Positions 63,149 through 64,000 of a stretch of DNA of 64,000 bases are shown here, piece by piece (the stretch's first letter is position 1; the number at the start of each line of letters is the position of its first letter). Under the pieces are notes generated by a model. That model ran no database searches. It saw nothing but the letters and a program-made list of their open reading frames with translations, and was not told the DNA's origin. The stretch comes from Planctomycetota bacterium (GTDB taxonomy: Bacteria > Planctomycetota > Planctomycetia > Pirellulales > Lacipirellulaceae), in contig JAKOXH010000042.1 in assembly GCA_029781135.1 (NCBI GenBank), positions 169,510-233,509 on the forward strand, read 5' to 3'. Both the position numbers and the translations under genes were made by a program.

Positions 63149-63283
63149 AAAGAACCCAAACGGCTGTCGGCGCTGTCCGGCCCCAAAGGTGCCGTCCGGT
63201 CCTTACGGCGTGCCAAGGCACGGTCCCCAGCTTTTGACCGGGAACCCCAGAGCACCGCCAACCGTCTGGGTTCTTTTTTCTTT
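63149..63283. ncRNA. Long stem-loop region, possible structured RNA or terminator pair
   Basis: AAAGAACCCAAACGG (63149-63163) pairs with CCGTCTGGGTTCTTT (63262-63276) with one mismatch, enclosing about 100 bases rich in short GC stems such as GTGCCAAGGCAC. A T-rich run follows on the plus strand (TTCTTTTTTCTTT), and TTCTTTATT on the minus strand. It could be a small RNA, a bidirectional terminator or a recombination site. The rest of the gap 63098-63417 shows nothing else. Confidence 0.45.
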
Positions 63284-63417
63284 GGTATTTGACGGATGAA
63301 TCTTACGATTCGACAGCGACCGGGCACAAGACGCCACGGCCGCCGCCTTTGGGTTTGACGCCTTCAATGTACTACCAGTGCTAGCATTGTCAACTGGCTT
63401 GTGATAAGAATGCGGGC

Positions 63418-63843
63418 ATGGCAAAAAAACGGCCCCTAACGCCCGCACAATATCAGCGGAAGTTCGTGAAAGAGCGGCGCGCGGAAAATCGCGAGTACGT
63501 CCGCGAAATCGCCGACATGAACCGGTTTCTGATGAAGATGGCGCGGGAGGATGGCGACGATCTACGCTACGTCGAGCGGCAAGTCATCGTGGTGAACGTT
63601 GGGAAGAATTGTCCCCATGCGCAGCAGTACCACGGTTCGCAGGTGACGGTCGAAGATGCCTTAAAGTTCCCGGAACGGCTGCCGCCCTACGAAGGGTGCA
63701 GTTACTACACGTGCGACTGCGATATCGACAGCGCGTACGTGAAGCCGGAAAAACCAAAACCAGCAAAGTCAAAACCCCAAGGCTGTGCGGGAGTTGCGGC
63801 GCTCGGGGTACTCTGTTTTTGGGCGGCGTGGAACTGGCTCTAA
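63418..63843 (+). CDS. Small element-encoded protein with C-terminal membrane anchor
   Basis: 141 residues. The basic, helical N-terminus (RPLTPAQYQRKFVKERRAEN) is followed by four Cys and a Tyr-rich part (NCPHAQQYHGSQ, GCSYYTCDCDIDSAY), a Lys/Pro linker and one hydrophobic segment (CAGVAALGVLCFWAAWNWL) at the very end, so it is probably tail-anchored. No family recognised. It is the only clear plus-strand gene in the element, divergent from the recombinase operon; a perfect hairpin follows its stop. Confidence 0.65.
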   Translation: MAKKRPLTPAQYQRKFVKERRAENREYVREIADMNRFLMKMAREDGDDLRYVERQVIVVNVGKNCPHAQQYHGSQVTVEDALKFPERLPPYEGCSYYTCDCDIDSAYVKPEKPKPAKSKPQGCAGVAALGVLCFWAAWNWL

Positions 63844-63859
63844 CGCCACTCTATCGGGT

Positions 63860-63887
63860 GGTTGATGTTTCCCAGGAAACATCAACC
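63860..63887. terminator. Perfect hairpin after the membrane-anchored gene
   Basis: GGTTGATGTTTCC and GGAAACATCAACC, 13-base perfect arms around CA, 16 bases after the stop at 63843. No U tract follows, so it may be an operator or an attachment-like palindrome rather than a terminator. It lies in the convergent gap to the next gene. Confidence 0.6.
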
Positions 63888-63906
63888 ATACCAGAGAGGG
63901 GTGTTT

Positions 63907-64000
63907 TCAGGTGCCCGCGGCGCGGCGTTTCTTGTCCCGGCGAACCCGTTGCTTCGTGCTTCCTGGCCGGGGAAAATCCGCGGCCGGCGCATCGGCCACG
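63907..64000 (-). CDS. C-terminal end of a minus-strand gene (partial)
   Basis: The last 30 codons of a frame that enters from beyond the window, ending TGA at 63907-63909. They read a Pro/Ala stretch then a very basic tail (TKQRVRRDKKRRAAGT). Too short to assign; it belongs to the same element if the element continues to the right. Confidence 0.4.
   Translation of the reverse strand, partial: VADAPAADFPRPGSTKQRVRRDKKRRAAGT

Overview
The window looks like a chromosome segment of a planctomycete, most likely of the Pirellulales type. Several family-level markers point that way. There are five secreted proteins ending in a PEP-CTERM sorting tail, two of them with a dockerin-like double calcium repeat before it. 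There is a cytochrome c domain of the Pirellula/Verrucomicrobium type, a DUF1080 protein, and three Gfo/Idh/MocA oxidoreductases, two with Tat signals. Intergenic DNA is full of palindromic repeats. All family names here come from reading the protein sequences; no database search was possible.

Region 1 (1-13.5 kb) is secreted carbohydrate and polymer chemistry. A vanadium-haloperoxidase-like protein (5' end outside the window), an FG-GAP/ASPIC protein and a GH30 glycosidase lie head to tail, all with PEP-CTERM tails. Facing them is a 1364-residue fusion of TIM-barrel epimerase, cytochrome c, a long propeller-like region and an azurin-like copper domain. A discoidin/six-hairpin glycosidase follows. 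Region 2 (13.5-18.6 kb) holds an acyltransferase, a membrane glycosyltransferase and a radical SAM protein, plausibly an envelope glycan or lipid locus, then a PNPOx-like protein.

Region 3 (19.5-32.2 kb) looks like sugar and amino-sugar catabolism: glutamine amidotransferase, a UlaG-like protein that has lost its metal ligands, two oxidoreductases, a tightly packed run of EamA permease, homocysteine methyltransferase, ROK kinase and NagB-like deaminase, then a cupin, a TIM-barrel hydrolase, a third oxidoreductase and a DUF1080 protein. Region 4 (32.4-45.1 kb) has a sulfatase-modifying-factor-fold PEP-CTERM protein whose end is formed by the terminal repeat of an inserted REP-associated transposase (RAYT), another PEP-CTERM protein, an SLC13 symporter, a BaiN-like flavoprotein, hemolysin III, an ABC-F ATPase and two secreted unknowns.

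Region 5 (45.45-64 kb) is a mobile element. Its left edge is the 3' half of a tRNA-Phe plus the tRNA terminator, an apparent attachment site. Inside, on the minus strand, is a tailed-phage structural cassette: truncated portal, protease-capsid fusion, DUF2190 protein, connector and tail genes, short tape measure, distal tail genes. The portal is cut where a serine recombinase gene ends. That recombinase closes a tight three-gene operon of tyrosine integrase, ParB-like protein and serine recombinase. No terminase or lysis gene is visible, and the right end lies outside the window.

The most unusual signal is not a gene. Almost every non-overlapping junction in the phage cassette is filled with degenerate tandem repeats that all have a period of 7 bases but different consensus words. 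The same kind of DNA sits beside two host genes and inside the capsid gene.
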